Assembly: GCF_013745115.1 (NCBI RefSeq)
Contig: NZ_CP051151.1
Location: 682,001 to 746,000 of the forward strand
Length of the DNA stretch: 64,000 nt
Direction of reading: 5' to 3'
DNA from: Hujiaoplasma nucleasis
GTDB taxonomy: Bacteria; Bacillota_I; Bacilli_A; Izemoplasmatales; Hujiaoplasmataceae
Shown: positions 17,649 to 26,042 of the stretch, one piece after another
Layout of the letters: each line of letters starts with the position of its first letter
Numbering within the stretch: position 1 is the stretch's first letter
Program-made: the position numbers and the translations under genes
The notes under the pieces: generated by a model
Told to the model about the DNA's origin: nothing
Databases searched by the model: none
What the model saw: only the letters and a program-made list of their open reading frames with translations

Positions 17649-18292
17649 ATTAAATCAACTGAATCATTTTGAAAAGAATTGACTGCCTTACTGACTGGAT
17701 ATAAAAGCATAGATTCTTTAGGGTATGGCTCTAATAGACTTTTTATTTCATCCATACTTAAGTCATTAGATATATAGGTTTTAGCTTTTTCTATATCCAG
17801 AATCACAGGCATCCTATGATGGTGGTCTTTGATTAATTCATTGGCTTCAGTAGTTAAAATTGTTAAACCAAAGAGTTTTTTACCATCAACCATGAAATGA
17901 TCATAAATACCCGCATAAAAATATAGACTTTCATCTTTCTTTAATATTCTATAGGGTTGTTTGCTGAGCTTATCCCACTCATAAAAACCATCAGATACAA
18001 CCAAACACCTTTGGTCTTTAAAAGCTTTTTTAAAGGAATTTAATTGATCTACCGTTTCACTTCTTGCATTAATGACTTGCTTGTATTTATTTTGAAACTT
18101 CACCTTGTAATCCCATGGAATTAAACCAGCTCGATAAGAATTATTAACTTTTATGACAGCCAATATAGGCTGTCCTGGACTAACATTGTACCTAGGTAAG
18201 TCTATATCTTTTAAATCATGAATTTCAAAATGATCTTTTAAAAATGATTCAACAACTTCCTTATTTTTACTGATGGTAAAACGACCACACAT
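17627..18292 (-). CDS. SRAP (HMCES/YedK) domain protein, abasic-site DNA crosslinker
   Basis: 221 residues from ATG 18292, chosen because maturation exposes the catalytic Cys2 of MCGRFTIS. The other family marks are present: NARSETV, the Glu in FYEWDK and HHRMPVIL with the active His. The family covalently protects abasic sites in single-stranded DNA and can reverse the link. An upstream in-frame ATG at 18346 would bury Cys2 and is rejected. Confidence 0.93.
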   Translation of the reverse strand: MCGRFTISKNKEVVESFLKDHFEIHDLKDIDLPRYNVSPGQPILAVIKVNNSYRAGLIPWDYKVKFQNKYKQVINARSETVDQLNSFKKAFKDQRCLVVSDGFYEWDKLSKQPYRILKKDESLYFYAGIYDHFMVDGKKLFGLTILTTEANELIKDHHHRMPVILDIEKAKTYISNDLSMDEIKSLLEPYPKESMLLYPVSKAVNSFQNDSVDLIKKTTTN

Positions 18293-18325
18293 ACTATCAC
18301 CTATAATTATTATACAATTAAATGT

Positions 18326-18365
18326 AAAAAAAAACATCCTTTTCAACCAATGAAAAGGATGTTTT
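18326..18365 (-). terminator. Terminator after the purine permease
   Basis: A 15-bp stem, AAAACATCCTTTTCA with its complement, around a 5-nt loop, with a T run on the minus strand. Confidence 0.9.
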
Positions 18366-18378
18366 GCTTATATGTAAT

Positions 18379-19767
18379 CTAAAGAATAATCACAAAATAG
18401 ATAAAGTAATTAATAACAAATAAAGCAGCTAGTATATAAATAGTTAAATTTAACTCTTTCTTTCTACCAGCAATTAACATCATCAATGTATAGAAAATAA
18501 ATCCAAAAGCAATACCATCATGGATAGAATAAGCTAATAACATAATCATCACAGTGATGAAGGTTACTGGAACGATAACATGATCATTCCAATCTATTTC
18601 TTTTAATGAAGAAATCATTAAAGCACCAACATAAACTAAAGCTACTGCAGTTACAGGAGATAAGCCATTCACATCACCAACAAATCCAAAAGCTGGATAG
18701 ATTAATAATGATAACAAGAATAAAACTCCAACCACTGTCGCTGATAAACCAGTTCTTGCGCCTTGTTTAATACCTGTAGAACTTTCAATAAATGAAGTAA
18801 CTGTTGAAGTCCCAAAAATCGAACCAACAATAGTACCTGTTGCATCAGCAACTAAAGCTTTTTCACCATTGATTAACTCGCCATTAGCATCAAATAAATT
18901 AGCATCATGTCCTACAGCTACCAAAGTACCTGAAGTATCAAAGAAATCAATGAATAAGAAAGTAAAGATGACTGCATAAGCCATAGGTTTGCTTAATAAA
19001 TCTGGTATTGAAGTTATGGCTTTACCAAAGACATCCCCCATATCAGAAATACTACCTGCATTTTCATTGGTAAGTCCAGGCATAACATCTGCTAAAGATG
19101 GGAAAATTAAACCTAATAAAACACCAACAAGACCAGTAATAACAATTGAAAGAATGATGGCAAAACTAGTGATTTTTTTATTGTAAGCCATAAAACCAAA
19201 TCCTAATAAGATACCAAACAAAGCTAACAATACAGTTGGATGAGATAAATCACCTAAGGTAACAAATGTTACCCCATGGTCAACAATAATACCACCATTT
19301 TTTAAACCAATGAAGGCAATAAAGAAACCAATCCCCGCACCAATAGCCAACTTTAAATTCTTAGGAATTGCATTAATAACTGTTTTCCTTAAACCTGTTA
19401 AAGAAATAATTAAGAACAATACCCCAGAAATAAATGTCGCTGCCAATGCTTCATAAGCAGAAAAACCTAAGGTTAAGACCACTGTGTAAGTGAAGAATGC
19501 GTTCACACCCATTCCAGAAGCTAAAGCAATTGGATAATTAGCCAAAAGACCCATAAGAATCGAAGCAACACCAGCTGCGATTGCTGTTGCGGCAAATACT
19601 GAACCAAAAGTAAGACCTGTACCTGTACTTAAGATGCCTGCATTCACTGGTAAAATATACACCATTGCTAGAAAGATTGTTAATCCCCCTAATAACTCCT
19701 TAGTGATTGTAGAACCACGTTCTTCAATCTTGAAAAAACTGTTTAAACTTTTTTTAACCTTGTCCAC
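18379..19767 (-). CDS. Guanine/hypoxanthine permease (AzgA-type NCS2)
   Basis: A 462-residue membrane protein with about 12-14 hydrophobic segments. Family marks are the N-terminal ERGSTITKELLGGLTIFLAM, the ASGMGVNAFF motif, FIDFFDTSGTLVAVG and the GTSTVTSFIESSTGI region. It imports purine bases. Control by a guanine-type riboswitch directly upstream supports guanine/hypoxanthine (PbuG-like) rather than adenine as substrate. Confidence 0.93.
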   Translation of the reverse strand: MDKVKKSLNSFFKIEERGSTITKELLGGLTIFLAMVYILPVNAGILSTGTGLTFGSVFAATAIAAGVASILMGLLANYPIALASGMGVNAFFTYTVVLTLGFSAYEALAATFISGVLFLIISLTGLRKTVINAIPKNLKLAIGAGIGFFIAFIGLKNGGIIVDHGVTFVTLGDLSHPTVLLALFGILLGFGFMAYNKKITSFAIILSIVITGLVGVLLGLIFPSLADVMPGLTNENAGSISDMGDVFGKAITSIPDLLSKPMAYAVIFTFLFIDFFDTSGTLVAVGHDANLFDANGELINGEKALVADATGTIVGSIFGTSTVTSFIESSTGIKQGARTGLSATVVGVLFLLSLLIYPAFGFVGDVNGLSPVTAVALVYVGALMISSLKEIDWNDHVIVPVTFITVMIMLLAYSIHDGIAFGFIFYTLMMLIAGRKKELNLTIYILAALFVINYFIYFVIIL

Positions 19768-19804
19768 GAAACCCTCCTATTATTTTTTTTAATTCAGGCC
19801 ATAC

Positions 19805-19832
19805 AAAAAGCCTTAGAAATATTTCTAAGGCT
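19805..19832 (-). terminator. Riboswitch terminator before the purine permease
   Basis: AGCCTTAGAAAT and its complement form a long stem followed by five T, just downstream of the purine aptamer. It is the expression platform. Confidence 0.88.
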
Positions 19833-19852
19833 AATCATATCATTCATGAATA

Positions 19853-19917
19853 GCCGTAGTCTCGCCATTTACGGAGGCGAGGTAGAAACATTGAACCATA
19901 TTATCAACTTATACGAC
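19853..19917 (-). ncRNA. Guanine-type purine riboswitch aptamer
   Basis: The minus strand holds the conserved core: P1 GTCGT/ACGGC, ATATGG, GTTTCTACC, CCGTAAA and GACTACG. The discriminating base (third position of GACTACG, equivalent to C74) is C, as in guanine rather than adenine aptamers. Loops P2 and P3 carry the usual kissing sequences. Confidence 0.93.
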
Positions 19918-19938
19918 CTAAATTATTAAGATGTTTTC

Positions 19939-19967
19939 ATTATAAAAGAAAAGATTTAAAAAAACAA
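19939..19967 (-). promoter_or_regulatory. Promoter of the riboswitch-permease transcript
   Basis: TTGTTT (19962-19967), 17-bp spacer, TATAAT (19939-19944), a few tens of bases before the aptamer. Confidence 0.65.
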
Positions 19968-19977
19968 GGTTAAATTT

Positions 19978-20571
19978 CTATTTTTTTAATAGAAAACGTT
20001 TGTTTATTTCTATATGTGGTTTTTCACTTGCTAGTTCTTCTATGTGACCAAATGGCATTTGCGCTCTTAATTCCCAAGTTTCTGGAATATCAAAAGTCTT
20101 TTTAACAAAATCATCGATCAATTCATTATAATGTTGCAAAGAAGCGCCAATGTTTTTAGTTCTCAAGCCAACCCAAACATTAGATTGCAACATACCGTTT
20201 TGTTCAATTGACCATTTAGCAAAATTCTCACTATAGAGTGGAAATTTTTCCTGTAACTTTTTAGTAACACTTGTATCATCAAAGAATAAAATTGTTCCAT
20301 AAGCTGCTTTGAAAGCATTTATTTTATTCTTAGTGTTTTCAAATTGTTCACCTTTCACAATACCCTTCATAATTTCAATCAATTGTTCCCACAACAAATC
20401 ATGTTTTTCTTGTGTTAATAAGACGATTCTTTGACTTTCTGAATTAAAAGCCGATGGGGTATATTGTAAAATATCTTTTAAATAACTTGTTAATGCATCT
20501 TCAGTTATATCGATGTTTTTTGATAAGACATATTCTGAATGTCTTGATTTTAATGCTTGTAAAAAATCCAT
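19978..20571 (-). CDS. Nitroreductase family protein
   Basis: A 197-residue FMN-dependent nitroreductase. SRHSEY near the N-terminus is the phosphate/FMN-binding segment, and YTPSAFNSESQRIVLL and the late GLRTKNIGASLQHYN are typical of the YdgI/Frm2-like branch. Substrate unknown. It follows the OsmC gene by 7 nt, suggesting a two-gene redox or stress operon. Confidence 0.88.
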   Translation of the reverse strand: MDFLQALKSRHSEYVLSKNIDITEDALTSYLKDILQYTPSAFNSESQRIVLLTQEKHDLLWEQLIEIMKGIVKGEQFENTKNKINAFKAAYGTILFFDDTSVTKKLQEKFPLYSENFAKWSIEQNGMLQSNVWVGLRTKNIGASLQHYNELIDDFVKKTFDIPETWELRAQMPFGHIEELASEKPHIEINKRFLLKK

Positions 20572-20578
20572 AGTTCTA

Positions 20579-21016
20579 TTACTCCTTCACAATCCCTGTA
20601 TTAACTAATTTTGATCCATTTTTCATGGTATCACTTACTGGACAATTTTCTTCGATAAATTTAGAGAACTCTTCTAATTCTTTTTCTGTATTATTGGCTT
20701 TAAAATGCATTTTATACCTTATTTCACTAAAACCTGTTCTCTCCCCATTTTGTTTCATTAAGGCTTCCATATTCATATCTCCCTCAATTTCAACAGAGAA
20801 ATCTTCAAGTTCAATACCTTTTTGTTTTGCGAACATAAAGGCAACGATGGTTTGACAAGCACCCATGACACCTAAACTCGCTGACATAGGATTTACACCT
20901 TGATTGGTACCACCCATTTGTTCTGGTTCATCAAATATCATTTTAAATCCGGCTGCATTTACCTCAACTTGCATACCTTCTTTTAATTTTTTAGCATTTG
21001 CTTTAAATGTTTTCAT
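20579..21016 (-). CDS. OsmC family peroxiredoxin-like protein
   Basis: A 145-residue protein. The two family cysteines appear at GACQTIVAF and ENCPVSDTM, with the conserved Glu/Arg pattern between them. The family reduces organic hydroperoxides or handles thiol compounds. It starts 7 nt after an AGGAGG-like site (AAAGGAGGC) and leads the nitroreductase gene. Confidence 0.88.
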   Translation of the reverse strand: MKTFKANAKKLKEGMQVEVNAAGFKMIFDEPEQMGGTNQGVNPMSASLGVMGACQTIVAFMFAKQKGIELEDFSVEIEGDMNMEALMKQNGERTGFSEIRYKMHFKANNTEKELEEFSKFIEENCPVSDTMKNGSKLVNTGIVKE

Positions 21017-21076
21017 AATGCCTCCTTTTGTACCTACATTATCTCATAAATTTATTTCGAATCCAAACTAAATGCT

Positions 21077-21106
21077 CAAAAAAATGACCAGTCATTTGAC
21101 TGGTCA
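21077..21106 (-). terminator. Terminator after the P5C dehydrogenase gene
   Basis: A perfect 10-bp stem TGACCAGTCA with a 2-nt loop, then T7 on the minus strand. It ends the proline operon. Confidence 0.92.
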
Positions 21107-21112
21107 ATATTA

Positions 21113-22669
21113 TTAAAATTGTTCAGAAATAGTTTTTCCTTGCATATGTAAAATAATGTAGTCTGGTCCACCAGCTTTTGAATCTGTGCCTGACATATTA
21201 AAGCCACCAAAAGGTTGATAACCAACGATAGCACCTGTACATTTTCTATTTAAATATAAATTGCCTACATGGAAATCTTCTCTAGCTTTTTCTAAATGTT
21301 GTCGATTCCTTGAAATACAAGCTCCCGTTAAACCATATTCAGTATTATTGACTACCTCTAAACCTTCTTCAAAAGATTTAACTTTTGTTACTGCCAAGAC
21401 TGGTCCAAAGATTTCTTCTTGCATGATTCTTGCTTGAGGATCTACATCCACAAAAACAGTCGGTTCAATAAAGTAACCTATTTCATTATTTGTTTGTCCA
21501 CCAGTCAATAATTTACCCTCTTTTTTACCTATTTCTATATACTCTGAAATTTTGTTAAAGGCTAATATATCATTTACTGGACCCATTTTATTTTCAAATT
21601 TTTCAGAATTTCCAAGAATAATTTTCTCAGTTTTTTCTTTAATTAGTTCAACTACTTGATCATAGACATCTTCATGTATAATGGCTCTTGAACAAGCTGA
21701 ACACTTTTGACCTGAGAAACCAAACGCTGAAGTTACAATAGCTTGAGCAGCCATATCAACATCAATATTGTTATCAACTAAAATAGCATCTTTCCCACCC
21801 ATTTCAGCAATAACTCTTTTTAACCAAATTTGACCTTCTCTCACTTTGGCTGCATTTTCATAAATTTGAACGCCCACATCTCTAGATCCTGTAAAAGAGA
21901 TAAATCTTGTTTTAGGATGTTTTACAATGAAGTCACCAGTTTCAGAACCCTTACCAGGTATAAAATTAATCACCCCTTTAGGTAAGCCAGCTTCTTCCAT
22001 AATTTCAATATATTTATAAGCAATAACTTGGGTTGTTGAAGCAGGTTTTAACAATACAGTATTACCAGCAACGACTGCTGCAGAAGTCATACCAGTTAAA
22101 ATCGCCATTGGGAAGTTCCAAGGCGTAATAATTGCGCCTACACCTAATGGAATATAACGATATTCATTTCTTTCTAAGTCTCTACGACTTAAAATTTTCC
22201 CATCAATATTAGTTAATTCTAACATTTGGCGTCCATAATATTCTAAGAAGTCAATAGCTTCAGCAGTATCAGCATCAGCTTCATTCCATGGCTTTCCAGC
22301 CTCTAAAGTCATTAAAGCAGAAATTTCATGTTTTCTTCTTCTTAAAATATTCGCAGCCTTAAATAAAACATCAGCCCTAACTCTAGGATCAACTTTCTTC
22401 CAAGTTTCAAAAGCTTTCAAAGCTGAATCCATAGCTTTTTTTGCTTCTTCCATACCAGCTTGAGCAATTTCACCAATCACTTCTTTATGATTTGATGGGT
22501 TTAAAGAACTGATGAAACGATCAGTAAAAATTCGTTCACCGTTAATAATTAATGGGTATTTTTTTCCTAAATATCCTCTAACAACCTTAAGTCCTTCTTC
22601 ATATGCTTTTCTGTTTTCTTCGTTTTCAAAGTTCGTTAGTGGTTCTGTAATGTAACTATAAATTGCCAT
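21113..22669 (-). CDS. rocA: L-glutamate gamma-semialdehyde (1-pyrroline-5-carboxylate) dehydrogenase
   Basis: A 518-residue aldehyde dehydrogenase of the RocA/PutC type. The general-base Glu lies in [10 protein letters not shown], the catalytic Cys in [21 protein letters not shown] binds NAD, and [11 protein letters not shown] is intact. It oxidises glutamate semialdehyde, formed from P5C, to glutamate. It is the last gene of the operon with the FAD/Fe-S dehydrogenase, which points to L-proline as the operon's substrate. Strong AAGGAGAGGAG ribosome site. Confidence 0.93.
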   Translation of the reverse strand: MAIYSYITEPLTNFENEENRKAYEEGLKVVRGYLGKKYPLIINGERIFTDRFISSLNPSNHKEVIGEIAQAGMEEAKKAMDSALKAFETWKKVDPRVRADVLFKAANILRRRKHEISALMTLEAGKPWNEADADTAEAIDFLEYYGRQMLELTNIDGKILSRRDLERNEYRYIPLGVGAIITPWNFPMAILTGMTSAAVVAGNTVLLKPASTTQVIAYKYIEIMEEAGLPKGVINFIPGKGSETGDFIVKHPKTRFISFTGSRDVGVQIYENAAKVREGQIWLKRVIAEMGGKDAILVDNNIDVDMAAQAIVTSAFGFSGQKCSACSRAIIHEDVYDQVVELIKEKTEKIILGNSEKFENKMGPVNDILAFNKISEYIEIGKKEGKLLTGGQTNNEIGYFIEPTVFVDVDPQARIMQEEIFGPVLAVTKVKSFEEGLEVVNNTEYGLTGACISRNRQHLEKAREDFHVGNLYLNRKCTGAIVGYQPFGGFNMSGTDSKAGGPDYIILHMQGKTISEQF

Positions 22670-22687
22670 ATAATTCTCCTCTCCTTC

Positions 22688-23836
22688 TTAAACAACTGAA
22701 TGTTCTCTATCTATATTCTCCATATTATCAAAACGACTAATATGTAAATCTTTAGCATAAGCTTCTAATTCTTCACCCAAAATAATCTGGGATAATAGTT
22801 CTCCCGTAATCGGCGCAAACATAAATCCATGTCCTGAGAAACCGCAAGCAATAAAGAAATTACTGACTTGTGTATCAGAAATAATAGGTTGGAAATCAGG
22901 TGATATATTATAAGATCCGCCCCATGTTCTGATGACTCTTTGTTTAGCAACCTCAGGTAATATATGGTTCACAGTTTTAGCCATTTCATCTAAAAATCTC
23001 CATGAACTTGATATATCATGATTATGTAAAGCTTTAGGATTATTTCTTCCCATCAAGATAGAACCATGAGGTACTTGTTGGCAATAGATATTTTTAGAAA
23101 AACTCATCACCATGGGTCCCAACATATCCTTAGTTCTTTCAGTCACTAAAATTTCATGGTTTTCAGAATAGACTGGAATATCTAAGCCTACCATTTGTCC
23201 AATTTCTTGTGAATAACCTCCGGCTGCATTAACAACTTTATGGGTATCTATCTCCACTTTATCAGTGATAACCTTTTGAATCAAACCTTCTTCTAAAATA
23301 ATCTCTTTAACTTCATTAAAAAAGAAAAAATCTACCCCTAGTTTTTGAGCAGCTAAATAATATGCTTCACTCATTAAAAATGGATTAACGTGGCCATCAG
23401 TATGACAAAAAGTTGCACTTGTAAAACTATTAGGATTTAAATGAGGTACGATTTCTAAAGCCTCTTCCTTACTTAAATGCCTTGTAGGTATTCCTAAAGA
23501 ATTTTGAAGCTTTACATTTTTTGCAAATTGTTCATCTTCTGCTATTGAACTTGAAAGAATTAAGTATCCACCTTGTTTAAATTCGATATCTCTATGATAA
23601 TTTAATGTCTCATTGGCATGAGAAAAGAACTCAATTGATTTTTTAGCTAAGATACAATTTAATTCAGTTGCCCATTGTTGTCTAACACCTGCACCACAGC
23701 GAGCTGTAGCCCCAGCTAAAAAATGACTTTTATCGACTACAATGATATCTTTAACACCTTTTTTTGCTAGATTATAAGCGATACTTAAACCGCTTATACC
23801 AGCTCCTATAATCACTATATAAGCCTTAGTCTTCAT
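22688..23836 (-). CDS. FAD-dependent amino-acid dehydrogenase (proline dehydrogenase beta-type, DAO family)
   Basis: 382 residues from ATG 23836 (GGAG 7 nt upstream). The FAD dinucleotide motif IVIIGAGISGLSIAYNL is at the N-terminus, with GATARCGAGVRQQW, AAGGYSQEIGQMVG and the C-terminal GFSGHGFMFAP flavin region. The family includes the catalytic subunit of multi-subunit dye-linked L-proline dehydrogenase, sarcosine oxidase beta and hydroxyproline dehydrogenase. It overlaps the [2Fe-2S] gene by 11 nt. P5C dehydrogenase directly downstream argues for proline. Confidence 0.85.
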   Translation of the reverse strand: MKTKAYIVIIGAGISGLSIAYNLAKKGVKDIIVVDKSHFLAGATARCGAGVRQQWATELNCILAKKSIEFFSHANETLNYHRDIEFKQGGYLILSSSIAEDEQFAKNVKLQNSLGIPTRHLSKEEALEIVPHLNPNSFTSATFCHTDGHVNPFLMSEAYYLAAQKLGVDFFFFNEVKEIILEEGLIQKVITDKVEIDTHKVVNAAGGYSQEIGQMVGLDIPVYSENHEILVTERTKDMLGPMVMSFSKNIYCQQVPHGSILMGRNNPKALHNHDISSSWRFLDEMAKTVNHILPEVAKQRVIRTWGGSYNISPDFQPIISDTQVSNFFIACGFSGHGFMFAPITGELLSQIILGEELEAYAKDLHISRFDNMENIDREHSVV

Positions 23837-24104
23837 CTTGATTCTCCGCAATATCTTTTAAAACAACACCAGAAACAAGGGGTCTTGTTTTATGTATTTT
23901 GACTGTTTCAGGATGTACTTTATTGTATTTCGCTATTTCATTTTTAACAAGATGAGAACAGGTTTGACCCTGACAAGGTCCCATGCCTATTCTTAATATT
24001 CTTTTTAAAGATTCAAAATCCCTATAACCAAGTTCTAAAGCATCATGGATATCTTGTAATGATACATCCTCACAACGACAAATAATGATATCTTTTTTAC
24101 TCAT
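23826..24104 (-). CDS. BFD-like [2Fe-2S] subunit of the proline dehydrogenase complex
   Basis: A 92-residue protein with the BFD-type cluster ligands ICRCEDVS and GMGPCQGQTC. Stand-alone chains like this pass electrons in multi-subunit proline dehydrogenases. Its start has AGGAGG. The ATG lies inside the end of the ferredoxin-like gene (8-nt overlap). Confidence 0.85.
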   Translation of the reverse strand: MSKKDIIICRCEDVSLQDIHDALELGYRDFESLKRILRIGMGPCQGQTCSHLVKNEIAKYNKVHPETVKIHKTRPLVSGVVLKDIAENQDED

Positions 24105-24597
24105 CGCCTGGCCTCCTAATTGTCACAAAGTCATATAAGTAAGGCTGTTCCAAAGAAACTGTAACCACAGTTGTTGTATTGGTTGATTTTCTTCCTGGCA
24201 TCACCTGTTCAATTTTACAATCACTAATAACATCACCATTTCGATTGACAGCCAACCATCTTTCTCCAACAAGAGGAATTGGCAATAACTCATAAGGCAC
24301 TTTAAAGTAAGCTTTTCCATTTTTAATCATAGCTACCATAATAGCTAACCCAGGACAAGAATGCACACATATACCACAACCTGTACACTTATCAAAATCT
24401 ATTTGGGGAATAGCATTAATATCTTCACCAATGGTAATGGCGTGGAAGGGACAACTTGTCTCACATGGATTACATGGAATTTCTTTATAACACTCAATAA
24501 TAGCCTTAGGTCTGAATAAAACATCTTTATCTTTAGGAAATCTAGATCTTACCATTTCCTTACTAGCAACTGCAGTTTTTTCAATCATAGATTTCAC
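24097..24597 (-). CDS. 2x[4Fe-4S] ferredoxin-like subunit of the proline dehydrogenase complex
   Basis: A 166-residue protein with two cluster motifs, CNPCETSCPF and CTGCGICVHSC, at ~38-90, flanked by unique N- and C-terminal parts. An electron-transfer role in the dehydrogenase is inferred from operon position, between the two flavoprotein genes with overlaps on both sides. Confidence 0.82.
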   Translation of the reverse strand: MKSMIEKTAVASKEMVRSRFPKDKDVLFRPKAIIECYKEIPCNPCETSCPFHAITIGEDINAIPQIDFDKCTGCGICVHSCPGLAIMVAMIKNGKAYFKVPYELLPIPLVGERWLAVNRNGDVISDCKIEQVMPGRKSTNTTTVVTVSLEQPYLYDFVTIRRPGDE

Positions 24598-25681
24598 CTA
24601 CTTTTTTTAATCCACATCTTATTTTTTCTCCACAAGGACCTTGTCTTAAGACACATAATTGATTATTTAAATCATCTTCTAAACTTTGAGCTTCTGGATG
24701 TTTAAACCCCAAATGATTAGCAGCCATTAAACCACAAATTCTTCCTTCAACCATGGCTGAAGATGCTTCTTCTATACCAGTTACATCACCACATGCATAA
24801 ACATGGTCGATACTTGTTTCATAATCACAAGTTTTCTTCGGCACCAAACCACCAAGTTCACTTACATCCAACATATGTGCCCCAGCCATAGAAAGTAATT
24901 GATGTAAAGGACTTAAGCCAACTGAAATACATAAAACATCCGCATCTATCTCTGATTCAGAACCAGGTATTTCTTGCCATCGATCATCTAATTTAACTGT
25001 CACTACTTTTTCTAAATGATCTTTACCAATAGCCTTCTTAACCGTGGTATTCATTAAAAAACCAACACCCAAACGCTTTAATTTTGAAGCATGGACCAAA
25101 TAACCACCAATGGTAGATGCTGCTTCAACTAAAGCCTTGACTTTCACACCAGCTTGAATCAACTGATAAGAGACTATTAAGCCAATGTTTCCACTACCCA
25201 CCATGACCACTTCTTTACCTGGCTTGATACCATAAATATTCATTAAGGTTTGTATAGCACCAGCCCCATATATACCTGGTAAATCATTATTTTCAAAAGC
25301 CAACACTTTTTCACTAGCCCCTGTAGCAATAATCACAGATCCACCAAGATACTTCATATATTTGCCATATTGGTAAACTGTTAAAACTTTATCAGGATAA
25401 AAACCAACACAAGTTGCATCCAACAAAATTTCTAATTGATCATCATAACCTTTTAAATCATCAATCAAAATCCTAGCAATATCAAAACCTCTAGTTTTTG
25501 CATACTGCAATTGCGAACCAAAAAATTTATGAGTTTGCTTTATTAATTGACCACCCAATTGATTGAACCTTTCAATCAATGTCACTGACATACCAGCATC
25601 TAAAGCGACTTTAGCTGCTGATAAACCTGCAGGGCCTCCACCAACTATTACTAAATCACGTTTAATCATTGCTTGCCACAC
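24581..25681 (-). CDS. FAD/NAD(P)-binding oxidoreductase (proline dehydrogenase alpha / HcnB type)
   Basis: About 362-366 residues, pyridine-nucleotide-disulfide-oxidoreductase fold. FAD motif VIVGGGPAGLSAAKVAL, second nucleotide motif MVGSGNIGLIVSYQL and YACGDVTGIEEASSAMVEGR are visible. The C-terminal tail holds Cys residues (QLCVLRQGPCGEKIRCG). Start either GTG 25681 or ATG 25669; ATG gives an 8-nt overlap with the preceding gene. The family couples amino-acid dehydrogenases to NAD or the quinone pool. Confidence 0.85.
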   Translation of the reverse strand: MWQAMIKRDLVIVGGGPAGLSAAKVALDAGMSVTLIERFNQLGGQLIKQTHKFFGSQLQYAKTRGFDIARILIDDLKGYDDQLEILLDATCVGFYPDKVLTVYQYGKYMKYLGGSVIIATGASEKVLAFENNDLPGIYGAGAIQTLMNIYGIKPGKEVVMVGSGNIGLIVSYQLIQAGVKVKALVEAASTIGGYLVHASKLKRLGVGFLMNTTVKKAIGKDHLEKVVTVKLDDRWQEIPGSESEIDADVLCISVGLSPLHQLLSMAGAHMLDVSELGGLVPKKTCDYETSIDHVYACGDVTGIEEASSAMVEGRICGLMAANHLGFKHPEAQSLEDDLNNQLCVLRQGPCGEKIRCGLKKVGEIYD

Positions 25682-25967
25682 TCACTTCTGACTCAACAAC
25701 CATGTTTTCTTCTAATAATGTCATACAAGTTTTAACATTATCTACACCGTTGACTCTCATATAACATGACCCACAATTTCCAATGGCACAATATAATCCT
25801 CTAGGTCTATCATGAACCACAGAATTCGAAAAATGTCTAATGCCATTATCATATAAAGCAGCGGCTATGGTATCACCCTCATAGCCAATCATGGCTTGAT
25901 TATTATAAGTGAAATGAATTTCATTTTGATAATCAAATTTCAAAATAGGATGTTCTTTTATTCTCAT
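25662..25967 (-). CDS. [2Fe-2S] ferredoxin-domain subunit (HcnA-like)
   Basis: 101 residues from ATG 25967 (GAGG 5 nt upstream). It has the plant-type 2Fe-2S ligand set in YCAIGNCGSCYMRVNG and VKTCM, as in the small subunits of sarcosine oxidase, HCN synthase and related complexes. It is the first gene of the proline operon; a cre-like site lies 35 nt upstream. Confidence 0.85.
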   Translation of the reverse strand: MRIKEHPILKFDYQNEIHFTYNNQAMIGYEGDTIAAALYDNGIRHFSNSVVHDRPRGLYCAIGNCGSCYMRVNGVDNVKTCMTLLEENMVVESEVSVASND

Positions 25968-26001
25968 CAATGCCTCACCTCTTACAGTTTTTAATTTTAT
26001 C

Positions 26002-26015
26002 ATAAAGCGCTTACA
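26002..26015 (-). promoter_or_regulatory. cre-like operator upstream of the proline operon
   Basis: Minus-strand TGTAAGCGCTTTAT agrees at 13 of 14 positions with the CcpA cre consensus. It lies between pdxR and the operon start. No clear -35/-10 pair could be assigned around it. Confidence 0.55.
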
Positions 26016-26042
26016 TAGACCATTACTTTTTTTAAAAAACCC

